From NCBI RefSeq assembly GCF_000484695.1, contig NZ_AXVR01000013.1:34451-98450 (forward strand): a stretch of 64,000 nt of DNA. The letters run 5' to 3'. Both the position numbers and the translations under genes were made by a program. This document shows, piece by piece, positions 7,967 to 17,051 of this stretch. Positions within the stretch are counted from its first letter, which is position 1. Each line of letters begins with the position of its first letter. Source of the DNA: Salinispora cortesiana. GTDB taxonomy: Bacteria; Actinomycetota; Actinomycetes; Mycobacteriales; Micromonosporaceae. The notes beneath the pieces are model-generated. The model ran no database searches, was not told where the DNA came from, and worked only from the letters and a program-made list of their open reading frames with translations.

Positions 7967-8671
7967 TCAGTCCGGGCGAACGAACGGTGTCGTCGGGCCG
8001 ACGGTGAGGTCGGCGGGGGGCGGCAGGTCGTCCACTGCGGCGCTGCGGCGGGAACGCAGTGGTCGGGCCGGCGTTGCCGCCCCGGCCTCCGGCGCCGGAT
8101 CGGGCCTGCCGGCGGCCGGGGCGAGCAGCAGAGCAGCGCCGAGTAGTGCGCAGGTCAGGAAGGCGGTGACCATCCCCCGCCCGTATGCGATGTCGAAGCC
8201 CTCTTGGCCGCGGTAGTAGATGGCGCGTACGTCCGCGTCGCCGATCGTGGTGGCCCCGGCGACCAGCACGGCGAGCAGAGCAGCCGCCAGGGCCAGGCCG
8301 GCGATGCGGGCGTTTGACCGGGTGGCTCCGGTGCCGCGCAGGGCGAGAGCGACCGCTACGGCCAGACCGAGGAGGCCGACCAGGTAGGCGTTGCCAAAAC
8401 CGCCCACCTCGTCGACCGTCTCCGGGATCTGGATCGGACCGCCGGCCGGACCGCCGGTCGGCAGGTGCAGCACCACCCACTCGCCCACCAGCGAGGCCAA
8501 CCCGGCGGCGGCCCCGAGCCCGGCGAGAACGAGGGGTGGGCGCCGGTCGCGGAGGATCCGGGTGAGGCCGCGCCGACGGCCCGACAGCCGAGGAGCGGCT
8601 CCGCCCCGCTGCTCGCCGACGATGCCGTCGGACCGGTCTTCCTGTCGGGGGATGGGCTGCTCCGGATCCAT
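7967..8671 (-). CDS. integral membrane protein of unknown function
   Basis: 234 residues from ATG 8671, chosen for the GAGAGG eight bases upstream. After about 45 polar, Arg-rich residues there are four hydrophobic segments (around 50-70, 105-122, 130-150 and 175-195). A Pro/Arg-rich tail ends the protein. A short loop between segments 1 and 2 contains GGPAGGPIQIPETVDEVGGFGN. No family motif is recognised. It is divergent from the zinc metalloprotease gene, with 126 bp between starts, and no functional link is visible. Confidence 0.6.
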   Translation of the reverse strand: MDPEQPIPRQEDRSDGIVGEQRGGAAPRLSGRRRGLTRILRDRRPPLVLAGLGAAAGLASLVGEWVVLHLPTGGPAGGPIQIPETVDEVGGFGNAYLVGLLGLAVAVALALRGTGATRSNARIAGLALAAALLAVLVAGATTIGDADVRAIYYRGQEGFDIAYGRGMVTAFLTCALLGAALLLAPAAGRPDPAPEAGAATPARPLRSRRSAAVDDLPPPADLTVGPTTPFVRPD

Positions 8672-8797
8672 CGGAAACCTCTCGGATCGACGAGTCTGAT
8701 CCGCATCATGGCACAACCGACCAGGGGTGGGCCGGACCGAATCGCGCCCGCCGGCCCCCTCCGGAACCTCGGGTACCGGCAGAATGGGGCAGTGGCC

Positions 8798-9142
8798 ATG
8801 GAGATGAACCGGGAGCGGTTCGAGGAACTGGTCGGCGACGCGCTCGACGAGGTGCCCGAGGAGTTGCTCCGCCTGATGAGCAACGTGGTCATCTTGGTCG
8901 AGGACGTCCCACCCCCCGGTGAGGAGCTACTCGGCCTGTACGAGGGGCACGCCCTGACCGACCGCGGTTGGGACTACTCGGGCGTGCTGCCCGACCGCAT
9001 CCTGATCTACCGCAACCCGATCCTGCGCATCTGCGACACCGAGGAGGAGGTGGTGGAGGAGGTGGCGATCACGGTCGTGCACGAGATCGCCCACCACTTC
9101 GGCATCGACGACGAGCGCCTGCACGAGTTGGGCTGGGGTTGA
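8798..9142 (+). CDS. small zinc metallopeptidase, MMP-zincin/DUF1025 family
   Basis: 114 residues from ATG 8798; a GTG at 8792 and an ATG at 8804 are in frame, and the spacing of GGGG at 8786-8789 favours 8798. The central part reads VVHEIAHHFGIDDERL, a minimal HExxH-x5-D zinc site typical of this family of very small cytosolic predicted metalloproteases. The N-terminal half has FEELVGDALDEVPEELL and the IEDVPPP-like segment. The family is widespread in actinobacteria with no assigned substrate. Catalytic residues are intact. Confidence 0.83.
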   Translation: MEMNRERFEELVGDALDEVPEELLRLMSNVVILVEDVPPPGEELLGLYEGHALTDRGWDYSGVLPDRILIYRNPILRICDTEEEVVEEVAITVVHEIAHHFGIDDERLHELGWG

Positions 9143-9169
9143 GTCGCCGGGCCGCCGCGACGACCCGTC

Positions 9170-10126
9170 TCAGCTGAGATCCCCGCCACGCAGCCGGGCC
9201 AGCCAGGCGGCGGCGTCAACATAGTCGGCGTCAACGGGCCCCGATGGGGCTGGGGCCGGCCGTCCACCTTCGCCGCCGGCCCAGCGGTGCCGGGGGTACG
9301 ACCCGAGGAAGCGCACCTGGGCGCAGACCCGACGTAGTCCCTGCAGTGCCTCGCCGAGCCGGGCATCGGCCAGGTGACCGGTGCAGTCCAGGAAGAACAC
9401 GTACCGGCCGAGCGCCTCGCCGGTCGGCCGGGACTCGATCCGGGTCAGGTTGACCCCACGCACGGCCAGCTCCATCAGCACGGAGAGCAGCGCGCCCACC
9501 CGGTCGTGGGCGATGTAGACCGCCAGCGACGTCACGTCGTCCCCGGTGGGCGGCGGGGGCGGCCCCGGCCGGGAGAAGAGCGCGAATCGGGTCACCGCGT
9601 CGGGGTGGTCGGCGATCTTGTCGGCCAGTACGGCGAGCCGGTGTCGGGACGCGCCGATCGGAGCGCAGATCGCCGCGTCGAAGTCGCCAGCCGCGGCCCC
9701 GACCGCCGCCGCGCCGTTGGAGAGCACGTCAACCACCGCCGCGTCGGGAAGGTGAGCGTGCAGCCATGCCCGGCACTGGGTCGACGCCTGGGGATGGGCG
9801 GCCACACTACGCACCGCACCGAGGTGCCCGCCGGCGCGGGCGGCGAGCACGAACTCCACCGGCAGGATCACCTCTCGTGTGATCACCAACGGCTCGCCCT
9901 CGGCCAACTCGTCCAGCGTCACCCCGACCGCGCCGCCGATGGAGTTCTCCAGCGGCACCAGCGCCGCGTCGGCGGCACCGACACGTACGCTCTCCAGCGC
10001 CTCGCCGACGCTGCGGGCGGGTATCCGGCTGGCCCGCTCGGCGGCGGGGATGGTCCGCAGCGCCTGCTCGGCGAAGGTTCCCTCGGGCCCGAGGAAGACA
10101 AAGCGGGTCGGCGGTGTTCCCGGCAT
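9170..10126 (-). CDS. pheA: prephenate dehydratase
   Basis: 318 residues, normal for a monofunctional actinobacterial PheA. The catalytic domain covers residues 8-190, with FLGPEGTFAEQAL at the N-terminus, PLENSIGG, and DAVTRFALF containing the active-site Thr. The ACT domain follows (about 200-280), with ESRPTGEALGRYVFFLDCTG, the phenylalanine-binding signature. It converts prephenate to phenylpyruvate in phenylalanine synthesis and should be feedback-inhibited by phenylalanine. The C-terminal 35 residues are Pro/Ala-rich. A lipoprotein gene starts further along the same strand upstream. Confident. Confidence 0.93.
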   Translation of the reverse strand: MPGTPPTRFVFLGPEGTFAEQALRTIPAAERASRIPARSVGEALESVRVGAADAALVPLENSIGGAVGVTLDELAEGEPLVITREVILPVEFVLAARAGGHLGAVRSVAAHPQASTQCRAWLHAHLPDAAVVDVLSNGAAAVGAAAGDFDAAICAPIGASRHRLAVLADKIADHPDAVTRFALFSRPGPPPPPTGDDVTSLAVYIAHDRVGALLSVLMELAVRGVNLTRIESRPTGEALGRYVFFLDCTGHLADARLGEALQGLRRVCAQVRFLGSYPRHRWAGGEGGRPAPAPSGPVDADYVDAAAWLARLRGGDLS

Positions 10127-10135
10127 GGCGACAGC

Positions 10136-10723
10136 CTACGTACCCGAGCCGGCGTCGCAGGCCAGGGTCTGGATGCCGGTCGGGGAGATGACGCGTACCT
10201 CCGCTGTGCAGACATCGGTGCCGGCGGTGACCAGGCGCGGTGCGGTGCCGGAACCACGGCTGACGACCTGGAGTGGTTCGTGGCCGGTGACGGCGAGGAG
10301 GGTGTAGTGCCAGTCGTCGGCGCAGAGCGGCCCGGTCAGCACCCGTACCTGGGCGTCGGTGGGGAGCAGGTCCTCGCCGCGTACCAGGGCGGTCACCTGC
10401 TGGCCGGACGGGCCGGCGGGGCACCGGACGGCGACCGGCGTGCTGCTGGCCGTGGGGGTCGGCGCCCCGGTTGGCGGCGCCGTGGTGGTGGGCGCGGTGT
10501 CGGTCGGGGTGGGCGATGCGGACCGGGCTGATTGGCCTGGCTGGGCATCCCGCAGCTCGGGCGGGGTGCCACAGCCCGACGTGAGCAGCGCCGCCAGGAG
10601 CGCCACAACCCCGACCACGGTCGTGGCCGGGGTCTTTGACCGACCACGCCGGGCCGGCGACCCAGCCCGGGACCGGTGGGTGGGCGGAGCGGGAGCAGCG
10701 AGGCGGGGTGGGCCGGACGGCAC
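10136..10723 (-). CDS. putative lipoprotein of unknown function
   Basis: 195 residues from GTG 10723, with GAGG seven bases upstream. A basic Pro/Arg-rich leader of about 33 residues is followed by a hydrophobic stretch and the lipobox LTSGC near residue 51, then a Thr/Pro/Ser-rich linker and a globular part with four cysteines (VRCPAG, GPLCADDW, DVCTAE, LACDAG) that could form two disulfides. The long leader is unusual; initiation at a later codon is possible. It is probably a cell-surface lipoprotein. It stops 10 bases before pheA on the same strand and may be cotranscribed. Confidence 0.6.
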   Translation of the reverse strand: MPSGPPRLAAPAPPTHRSRAGSPARRGRSKTPATTVVGVVALLAALLTSGCGTPPELRDAQPGQSARSASPTPTDTAPTTTAPPTGAPTPTASSTPVAVRCPAGPSGQQVTALVRGEDLLPTDAQVRVLTGPLCADDWHYTLLAVTGHEPLQVVSRGSGTAPRLVTAGTDVCTAEVRVISPTGIQTLACDAGSGT

Positions 10724-10848
10724 GGACGATCCTCAAATCGACATGAATGAGCGCAGGCGGATGGGAACCCATCGTAGGAGGGTCTGCTGCTCTGGTGAAG
10801 CCTCGGCCGGGTCTCGTCTCGACCGAGGCAACGCGACACCGGGTTTGG

Positions 10849-11232
10849 CTAGGTGCGGACCCGGTGCCCGGCTTGGCCGAGCGCGGTGACGGCCTGATCG
10901 AGGCGGACCGCCGGGACCAGCAGGTAGTCGGTGTCGTGGGTGGAGAAGGTAACCACGGAGACACGGGCCTCGGCCAGTGGGTCGATGAGAGCGGCCAGGC
11001 CGGTGGAGAGCGCGAGGTCAGAGGGGCCGACCATACGTAGGCAACGCCAGGTGGTCTCGGTCTGTGCCGGTGCGCGTGCTGCGGGACAGATCACGGACAC
11101 GCCGTCGGTGGTCCAGCTCACCGTGACTACGTCATTGTCGCTCAACCCGCCCGACAGGCCGGGTGGCAGGGCAGAGCCGGCTGCCAGGCGGCAGACAGCG
11201 TAATCACCCGGCAGCAGAGCGATATCCAGCAT
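10849..11232 (-). CDS. ACT-domain protein, CASTOR/ACT_7-like
   Basis: 127 residues with two beta-alpha-beta modules. Features include LLPGDYAVCRL at the start, VSWTTDGVSVICP, and a second half ADPL-type segment reading STGLAALIDPLAEARVSVVTFSTHDTDYLLVP. This matches the stand-alone ACT_7 family related to eukaryotic CASTOR arginine sensors. Such proteins are presumed small-molecule (amino acid) binders; no enzymatic motif is present. It lies near pheA, which itself has an ACT domain, but there is no operon evidence linking the two. Ligand unknown. Confidence 0.72.
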   Translation of the reverse strand: MLDIALLPGDYAVCRLAAGSALPPGLSGGLSDNDVVTVSWTTDGVSVICPAARAPAQTETTWRCLRMVGPSDLALSTGLAALIDPLAEARVSVVTFSTHDTDYLLVPAVRLDQAVTALGQAGHRVRT

Positions 11233-11306
11233 GAGGGCACCTTACGGCCTTGAACGGTTCCTACCCAGCACACCGCGTGCGGCGCGTGCCACATGCCGTG
11301 CGCGGG

Positions 11307-11765
11307 TCAGACCTCGGAGAAGAATGTGAGTGAGCCGACGACCGCACCGGCGCGGTGAACCGGGGTGGAGATGGCGTCAACGGTGGCGTCCGGCGCGCGG
11401 GCCGACACCCTTTTGATCCGGAGCAGCCCGCGGGCCAGGCGGCCGGAGGTGATGGCGAGGAGCGGCGGGATCTTGTCGAGCTCCGGCTCGGTCAGCTCGC
11501 CCCGGTTGGCGGTGAAGTCGAGTAACCGCAGGCTACCGTCGAGTAGCGGCTGCCCGATCATGTCCCGGCGGCCGCCGAGAAAAAGCAGCTGGGACCCGGA
11601 GGCGGAGACGGCGACCACGCGCGTGTCGGCAGCGATGAGCACACAGGGCTCGTCTGCCCGGGAGACGGTCACCGACCAGGAGGTGACGTTGTCGTACTCC
11701 TGCTCTGCCGGTGCCCCTACCGCCGGCACGCGGACTTCTGAGAGTGAGAGCTCGACGTGGGCCAC
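11307..11765 (-). CDS. PAS-like sensory protein of unknown function
   Basis: 152 residues from GTG 11765, preceded by GGAGGTGCG. The middle has PAS-like features: CVLIAADTRVVAVSASGSQLLFLGGRRDMIGQPLLDG, followed by LRLLDF, and a C-terminal TPVHRAGAVVGSLTFFSEV strand pair. There is no output domain, membrane segment or catalytic motif. A PAS-type ligand or signalling adaptor is the best guess. A perfect 12-bp palindrome lies 33 bp upstream and could be an operator. Confidence 0.5.
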   Translation of the reverse strand: MAHVELSLSEVRVPAVGAPAEQEYDNVTSWSVTVSRADEPCVLIAADTRVVAVSASGSQLLFLGGRRDMIGQPLLDGSLRLLDFTANRGELTEPELDKIPPLLAITSGRLARGLLRIKRVSARAPDATVDAISTPVHRAGAVVGSLTFFSEV

Positions 11766-11797
11766 CGCACCTCCTCTATAAACCCGGACGGTCTGTC

Positions 11798-11809
11798 CAC
11801 GCTAGCGTG
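11798..11809. promoter_or_regulatory. perfect 12-bp palindrome upstream of the PAS-like gene
   Basis: CACGCTAGCGTG is a perfect dyad 33 bp upstream of the GTG at 11765, within the likely promoter region. Dimeric repressors commonly bind such sites. The binding factor is unknown. Confidence 0.35.
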
Positions 11810-11937
11810 ACCCAACGTATCTCCGCTGACCGCGGCGATCTGGGCCGTACCTACCTGGTGGGAAGGCGGCGGAGGGTCGGGCCGGCGGCGGCGCGGCTGA
11901 CGGGCGTCGATCGCACCCGGGCCGCGCTACGTCCCCA

Positions 11938-11953
11938 CCGACGGTACCGTCGG
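11938..11953 (-). terminator. 16-bp palindrome downstream of NERD-like gene
   Basis: CCGACGGTACCGTCGG is a perfect palindrome starting 13 bases after the stop of the gene ending at 11966. It can fold as six pairs with a GTAC loop. A short terminator is the simplest reading. Confidence 0.35.
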
Positions 11954-11965
11954 CGCACCGGCTTG

Positions 11966-12676
11966 TCAGCTGCCGTCGCCATACCACCGGTAGTCGGCCG
12001 CCGGGTGATAGCCGCCGCTGCGCCAGGTGCCCGGGTGCTGCGCGACCCGGGACAGCTTGGCCGCGGTTTCCGGGCTGATTCGGTTTCCGGCAGCGACGAG
12101 GAGCCGATCCAGTTCCCGATGAGTGGCCATCAGACAGTCCTCCGGGAGGCCGTACACACTGATCACGCCGGAGCCGACGAAGGTCAGCACCGGCGTCACC
12201 GGGATTGGTAGCCCAACCGCGCTGCTGAGGGCCTTGCTCGCCCGCTTGGCGTCCTTACGTGCCTCTGCCACGTAGGCCGGACGCTTGCCGTTGATCTGCA
12301 CGACCTCACCGGCCACCAGTACCCGGGCCCGGCCGTGGTCAACGATGGTGACCGCGTAGAGCCCACTCGGGCCGATCGCGAGGAAGCCGGCGCGTTCACT
12401 GTCGGCGTCGTCGCGGAGAAGGTCGATCGAGTCGGTGCGCGGCCATTCGATCACGTGCCAGGCCGGACCGAGCTGGTCCAGGCGGCCCAGGGCCCGTGCT
12501 CCGGCTGCCTCCAACCGCCGTGCTCCTCGCTCGGCCCGTCGGCGACGGGCCCATTCGAGGGGGGAGGAGCGGGGTGGGGCGAGAGTCCCCGGGCTTTCCA
12601 CCCGGGGATGCGGTACCGCCATGGGCGGCAACGCCTGGGCGGAGGGTGCGGCTCGGCGAGCAGGGTAGACAGTCAT
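11966..12676 (-). CDS. NERD-like domain protein, function unknown
   Basis: 236 residues from ATG 12676, with GGAGGT five bases upstream. The first 60 residues are Pro/Arg-rich. The core (about 70-170) resembles the nuclease-related NERD domain: WHVIEWPRTDSIDLL, then ERAGFLAIGPSGLYAVTIVDHGRARVLVAGEVVQINGKRP, then an Arg/Lys/Ala helix. The acidic and Gln-x-Lys residues of active NERD nucleases are not clearly conserved, so catalytic activity is doubtful. The C-terminus has a Trp/Tyr-rich tail. The link to NERD is a judgement from pattern, not from a search. Confidence 0.5.
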   Translation of the reverse strand: MTVYPARRAAPSAQALPPMAVPHPRVESPGTLAPPRSSPLEWARRRRAERGARRLEAAGARALGRLDQLGPAWHVIEWPRTDSIDLLRDDADSERAGFLAIGPSGLYAVTIVDHGRARVLVAGEVVQINGKRPAYVAEARKDAKRASKALSSAVGLPIPVTPVLTFVGSGVISVYGLPEDCLMATHRELDRLLVAAGNRISPETAAKLSRVAQHPGTWRSGGYHPAADYRWYGDGS

Positions 12677-12839
12677 CGCGACCTCCGGCAAAAGGTCCCT
12701 CGAAGTTATGTCCCCGCTACCCTACGTCGCTACTACCCCGAGGGGGCAAGTTGGAGCGCCGGAGTGAGTACGGATGAATGCCGCGTTCATCCATCGCTGT
12801 TTTGCCGGATGCCGAGAACTCAGGCTCTAGGCTGCGAAG

Positions 12840-14102
12840 GTGAGCCACTACGTGGACAGTGAGGTTGGTCGCCTCGGTACGGTCATGCTGCACCGCCCCG
12901 GGCCCGAGCTGGCCCGGCTCACCCCCCGGAACAGTGGCTCACTGCTCTTCGACGCCATCCCCTGGGTCAGCCGCGCGCAGGAGGAACATGACGCCTTCGC
13001 CGCCGCGTTGCGCGAGCGGGGCGTGGAGGTGCTCCACTTGGCAGAGTTGCTTACCGAGACCCTCGCCGGCGACGACGCTCGGGCCGAGCTGACCGAGCAG
13101 GTGCTGCGCTCGCCCCGGCTCGGCGACCAGCTACGCGCCCGGGTCGCCGCCCACCTCGCCTACCTCGACCCGGCCACGTTGGCCAGTGTCCTCATCGCTG
13201 GCCTGGCCCACGAGGAACTGCGGGTCAGCCGGGAGCGCCCCGGCGGCCTGGTCTACCAGCTAATGGACCGGCACGACTTCGTCATCGACCCGCTGCCGAA
13301 CCTGCTCTTCACCCGCGACTCCTCGGTCTGGATCGGTGGTCGGGTCGCCGTCACCAGCCTGGCCATGCCCGCCCGTCGGCGGGAGAGCACACTGACCGAC
13401 GCCATCTACCGTCACCATCCGCGTTTCGCCGGAACGGAGTTCGCGTACCACCCGGGGATGGAGCATCTGGAGGGTGGGGACGTGCTGCTACTCGCCCCCG
13501 GAGTGCTGGCGGTCGGCGTCGGCGAACGGACCACGCCGGCGGGTGCCGAGCGTCTCGCCCGCCAGGTCTTCGCCGCAGACCTGGCCCACAGCATCCTGGT
13601 CGTGCCGATCGCCCAGGAGCGGGCCACCATGCATCTCGACACCGTCTGCACGATGGTGGACATCGACGCTGTGCTGATGTACCCGAACATCGCCAGCACG
13701 CTCGTGGCGTACACGGTGACCGCCGGGACGGACGGCGAGGATCCGCTTGTGGAAGGGCCGGTGCCGTTCCTGCGGGCCGCCGCGGACGCGATGAACCTGG
13801 ACCAGCTGCGGGTGATCGACACCGGCCTGGATCCGGTGACCGCCGAGCGAGAACAGTGGGACGACGGCAACAACACCCTTGCCCTGGCACCCCGGCTCTG
13901 CGTCAGCTACGAGCGGAACACGGAGACCAACGCGCAGCTCGAGCGAGCCGGCATCGAGGTCCTCTCGATCGCCGGCTCAGAGCTGGGCTCCGGGCGGGGC
14001 GGCCCCCGGTGCATGTCCTGCCCGCTCCTCCGCGCCCCCCTCGGCCAGGAGGCCGACCCGGCCGCTCACCTCCGCCGGCCGCGTGGACTCAGCGGAGAGT
14101 GA
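12840..14102 (+). CDS. arcA: arginine deiminase
   Basis: 420 residues from GTG 12840. Hallmarks are all present: [12 protein letters not shown] near the start, [17 protein letters not shown] at 211-214, MHLDT with His 265, the [10 protein letters not shown] segment, and RCMSCPLLR with nucleophile Cys 391. The enzyme converts arginine to citrulline and ammonia in the cytoplasm. Carbamate kinase and ornithine transcarbamylase genes are not adjacent, so this is not a canonical arc operon. TAGGCT at 12828-12833 lies seven bases before the GTG and no ribosome-binding site is clear, so the mRNA may be leaderless (inference). The 3' end overlaps the convergent DUF5926 gene by 14 bp. Confidence 0.93.
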   Translation: MSHYVDSEVGRLGTVMLHRPGPELARLTPRNSGSLLFDAIPWVSRAQEEHDAFAAALRERGVEVLHLAELLTETLAGDDARAELTEQVLRSPRLGDQLRARVAAHLAYLDPATLASVLIAGLAHEELRVSRERPGGLVYQLMDRHDFVIDPLPNLLFTRDSSVWIGGRVAVTSLAMPARRRESTLTDAIYRHHPRFAGTEFAYHPGMEHLEGGDVLLLAPGVLAVGVGERTTPAGAERLARQVFAADLAHSILVVPIAQERATMHLDTVCTMVDIDAVLMYPNIASTLVAYTVTAGTDGEDPLVEGPVPFLRAAADAMNLDQLRVIDTGLDPVTAEREQWDDGNNTLALAPRLCVSYERNTETNAQLERAGIEVLSIAGSELGSGRGGPRCMSCPLLRAPLGQEADPAAHLRRPRGLSGE

Positions 14103-14973
14103 GCTGGCGGCCGAGGAGCCCGTGCCGCGCGCGCCGGGCCGCCGCGTCCAGTGGGGCGGCGGCTGCCAAAGCCGCGGCGTAGCGTTCGGCGAACTCTGCC
14201 ACCGGCTGCTCCCAGTGGCCCGCCGGAGTCTCCTCAGGAAGATCCCAGACCGGTACGAGGCGGCCGTGCGCGCGGAACATCCCGGCGAACTTCGTCTCCT
14301 CGCCCAACGTCAACGTGCCGGCCACGCTGAGGCGGGCCAGCGCGTCCAGGGCGGCGTCCTCATCGTCGGGGAGCACCCACCGGACGTGTGCCTTCTCCGG
14401 GACCTGGCACCAGTAGGCGGCGCGGGCCGCGGTGAGCCGCACCGTCGGGTAGATCGCGGCGTTGGCCCGCTCCAGCGACGCCTGCACGGTCGGATTGTCG
14501 GCCGAGTCCGGGTCGAGCCAGAACTGGAAGCTCTCGTGCAGGGTGATCTCCAGTGGAGCATCAACCAGCACGTCCAGCAGTCGGGGCCCCGGGCCGGGCA
14601 GCGGCGGCACGCTGACCTGGTGGCCGGGCTCGGTGCGCAGTGCGCAGAGCAACGCCTCGGCCAGGTCCCGGGCGACGTCGCCGGACTGCTGATGCCGCTG
14701 GAGGCCGAGCAGGACCCGGCCGGTTGGCTGCACCATCGCCGGTGCCGCCACCGGCAGGACGGTGGCCAGCAGGACCTCCCGCTCGCCGAACTCGGCTACC
14801 AGGTCGGGGGCGAGGCGCAGTGGCGCGGTGGCGGCCGGCACGAGCTCGCGTAGGGCGATCCACTCCGGCTCGTCGGTCAGGCCCTCGAAGGGGCGGGGCA
14901 CGAAGACATCCCGGACCTTCTCCCGCTTCCCGCTGGTGTCCCCGGCCCGTTGACTCTTTCGACGCTTGCTCAC
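14089..14973 (-). CDS. DUF5926 family protein
   Basis: 294 residues from GTG 14973, which starts the conserved basic leader [31 protein letters not shown]. The body contains [19 protein letters not shown] and a predominantly beta central part ([21 protein letters not shown]) with a C-terminal Ala-rich helix. It matches actinobacterial DUF5926 proteins in layout and length; preprotein-translocase SecA-like annotations of this family are not supported by any SecA motif here. Function unknown, probably cytoplasmic, conserved core gene. Confidence 0.7.
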   Translation of the reverse strand: MSKRRKSQRAGDTSGKREKVRDVFVPRPFEGLTDEPEWIALRELVPAATAPLRLAPDLVAEFGEREVLLATVLPVAAPAMVQPTGRVLLGLQRHQQSGDVARDLAEALLCALRTEPGHQVSVPPLPGPGPRLLDVLVDAPLEITLHESFQFWLDPDSADNPTVQASLERANAAIYPTVRLTAARAAYWCQVPEKAHVRWVLPDDEDAALDALARLSVAGTLTLGEETKFAGMFRAHGRLVPVWDLPEETPAGHWEQPVAEFAERYAAALAAAAPLDAAARRARHGLLGRQLTLR

Positions 14974-15034
14974 GGTCGGACAGCCTAGAGGGCCGCGTGC
15001 ACTGGTGGGGGTCGGACCCATCCGGCCCCGCCGG

Positions 15035-15511
15035 TCAGGCGACCACCAGACCCGGTTCGTCGAAAGCGTCGGTGCCAACCAGCTCGGCCTGCTGGCCAGC
15101 CGGCTCGAACTCAGCCCAGACGCTTTGCCCGAGGCCATCCCGGTCTATGCCCCAGCGGCTGGATAACGCGGCGACGATGTGCAGGCCACGGCCATCCGGT
15201 GCGTCCGGATCGACTGCCCGGATCCGCGGTTCGACGGGGGCTCCACCGTCAGTCACCTGCAACCGGATCCGGGGGCCCGCCGGGGTGGGGCGCAACCGCC
15301 AACCCACCCGGATCACCCTGCCGGGCAGTGGGTCGGCGTGCCGTACGGCGTTGCCCACCAGCTCCGCGAGGACCGCCACGAGATCCGCGAGCAGCGCTGG
15401 CGGCACGGCGGTCCCCAGCTCGTTCGCGAGCCAGTGCCGCGCCTGCCGGGCTCCCGCCCCGTCGTTGGGGACCACCACACACCACGTCTGTTCGGGACTC
15501 TCCGTCAACAC
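15035..15511 (-). CDS. ATP-binding anti-sigma-type serine kinase (HATPase_c)
   Basis: 158 residues from GTG 15511, with AAGGGG upstream. A single GHKL ATPase fold: LVAVLAELVGNAVRHADPLPG is the N-box, followed by a strand pair, DGGAP as the G1-like segment and GRGLHIVAALSSRWG as the G2 box. This is the RsbW/SpoIIAB-like group so abundant in actinobacteria, acting as anti-sigma factor kinases or, with the histidine kinase upstream, as an accessory. It begins 31 bases after the histidine kinase stop on the same strand, so the two are probably cotranscribed. No cognate sigma factor is adjacent. Confidence 0.8.
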   Translation of the reverse strand: MLTESPEQTWCVVVPNDGAGARQARHWLANELGTAVPPALLADLVAVLAELVGNAVRHADPLPGRVIRVGWRLRPTPAGPRIRLQVTDGGAPVEPRIRAVDPDAPDGRGLHIVAALSSRWGIDRDGLGQSVWAEFEPAGQQAELVGTDAFDEPGLVVA

Positions 15512-15542
15512 CGTCGCCCCTTCACACCCCCGCCGCCCTTGG

Positions 15543-16997
15543 TTATCCGTGGGGCAGCCGTACCTCTGCGACCGTACCGCCACCGGCTAGCGGCCGGAGG
15601 GATACTCGTCCATTTTGTTGTTCCACGATTCGGCGGACGAGGAAGAGGCCGAGCCCGGCTCCGGGAGAGCGACGGCGGTCGCCGGAATCGCCCTGCCAGT
15701 ACTGGTCGAAGGCACGCTCCACGTGCTCTGGTCGGATGCCGCTGCCCTGGTCGGTGACGCGGACGGAGACGGTTTGTCCGTCGGTACCGGCGGTGACGGT
15801 GATTGGGCTGGCGGGGGGTGAGTACTTGCCGGCGTTCGTGCACAGCTCGGTGAGGACCGTCGCCAGGCTGGCCCGGTGACCGAGCGCCCGGGGCAGGCCG
15901 ACCGGCGCGGTGAGGGTGATTCGGCGCCGCAGCTCGGCGGGGAGCTCGATCACCGCTGCCCGCAGGGCGTCGCCCAGGTCGTACGGGGCGGGCGGCGTTC
16001 CGCCGGAGCCCGCCTCGGCGGTGGAGGAGAGGAGCCGGTCAACGAGGCGGGCCAGCTCGTTGGCACGCTGCCCGATCTTCTGGGCGGCCCACTGCCGGTC
16101 GGCGTCGCTCAGCGCCTCCCAGTGATCGGTGAGAGTGTCCGCGTACCCCTTGATGACGGTCACCGGTGTGCGCAGCTCGTGGCTGGTCACCGCGACGAAG
16201 AGGTCGTGGTCGGCGATGTTCTGCTGCTGGTCGGTGATATCGCGGAAGGTGACCACGCGGAGCGTTCCCGGCCCCGGCAGCTCTCCGGAGGTGACCCGCA
16301 GCCAGCGACCGTCCGGCAGCCGGTGGTCGAGCGCCTGCCCCGGCGGGGGGAGGGGGAACGGCACGGGCTGGTTGAGTACGTCGGTGACCGCGTGGCCGGT
16401 GATCTGGGCGGCGGCCGGATTCCAGAGTCGGACGTGGGCCTCGCGGTCCACCACGGCCAGGCCGTCGGCGAGCGCCGCCACGATCGGACCGTCCACGTGC
16501 GCCGGCAGGCCGCGCTGGTCGCCGTAGAGGTGGGCGATGCAGGAGGCGACGTAGGCGATGACGCACTGGTGGTCCGGGCACGGCTGGTCCTCGGCGGGGT
16601 AGAGGGCGTGCAGGCTGCCCACGGTGCGTCCACCGATCTCGGCCCGGGACGCCAGCATCTGGGACCGCGCCGGGCCGGTGAGTTTCGTCCCGAGCCGGCC
16701 GGTGAGGTGGCCGGTGTCGAGCTGGTGGACCCGGGGCCCGGAGAGCAGACAGATGGCGTCCGGGTCGTCTGCCGGCAGGGGATGGTCGAGGGCCCATTCG
16801 ACGGTGCCGGTGGCGGCGATCACCCGTCCGCCGGCGGGGGCGAACTCGATGAAGGCCATCCCGGCGGCCCCCAGCGCCTGCTGGACCACCCGGAGGAGCT
16901 GGTTGAGTGCCGGCACGCCGGCCTCACCAGAGTTGATCATCTCGATCACCGCGGTGTGGCCGTTGATCAGAGCAGAGAAGTCCGTGCGTCTCGGCAT
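15543..16997 (-). CDS. cytoplasmic GAF-PAS sensor histidine kinase
   Basis: 484 residues, no transmembrane segment. Residues 20-165 look like a GAF domain (with a CxxHxC-like DQPCPDHQCVIAY), 170-265 a PAS domain (ALADGLAVVDREAHVRLWNPAA), then the H-box TSHELRTPVTVIKGYAD near residue 275. The HATPase_c domain follows, with ELCTNAGKYSPP, DQGSGI and GAGLGLFLVRRI. The Cys/His cluster in the GAF region might bind a metal or heme, which is speculative. No response regulator gene is adjacent; the partner downstream is an RsbW-like ATPase. Confidence 0.87.
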   Translation of the reverse strand: MPRRTDFSALINGHTAVIEMINSGEAGVPALNQLLRVVQQALGAAGMAFIEFAPAGGRVIAATGTVEWALDHPLPADDPDAICLLSGPRVHQLDTGHLTGRLGTKLTGPARSQMLASRAEIGGRTVGSLHALYPAEDQPCPDHQCVIAYVASCIAHLYGDQRGLPAHVDGPIVAALADGLAVVDREAHVRLWNPAAAQITGHAVTDVLNQPVPFPLPPPGQALDHRLPDGRWLRVTSGELPGPGTLRVVTFRDITDQQQNIADHDLFVAVTSHELRTPVTVIKGYADTLTDHWEALSDADRQWAAQKIGQRANELARLVDRLLSSTAEAGSGGTPPAPYDLGDALRAAVIELPAELRRRITLTAPVGLPRALGHRASLATVLTELCTNAGKYSPPASPITVTAGTDGQTVSVRVTDQGSGIRPEHVERAFDQYWQGDSGDRRRSPGAGLGLFLVRRIVEQQNGRVSLRPLAGGGTVAEVRLPHG

Positions 16998-17051
16998 GCT
17001 TCGAGTGTGCCCCGACGACCGGATCCGGGGACAGGCCGGTAGGTCCCGCGC

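Noticed and set aside
9374..10531. Long open frame antisense to pheA and its neighbour (385 codons)
   Set aside because: It mirrors the real minus-strand genes. Long antisense frames are common at this GC content, and the translation is Gly/Arg/His-rich without any family motif.
15876..17042. 388-codon plus-strand frame opposite the histidine kinase
   Set aside because: The opposite strand encodes a complete kinase with H-, N- and G-boxes; the antisense translation lacks domains and is compositionally odd.
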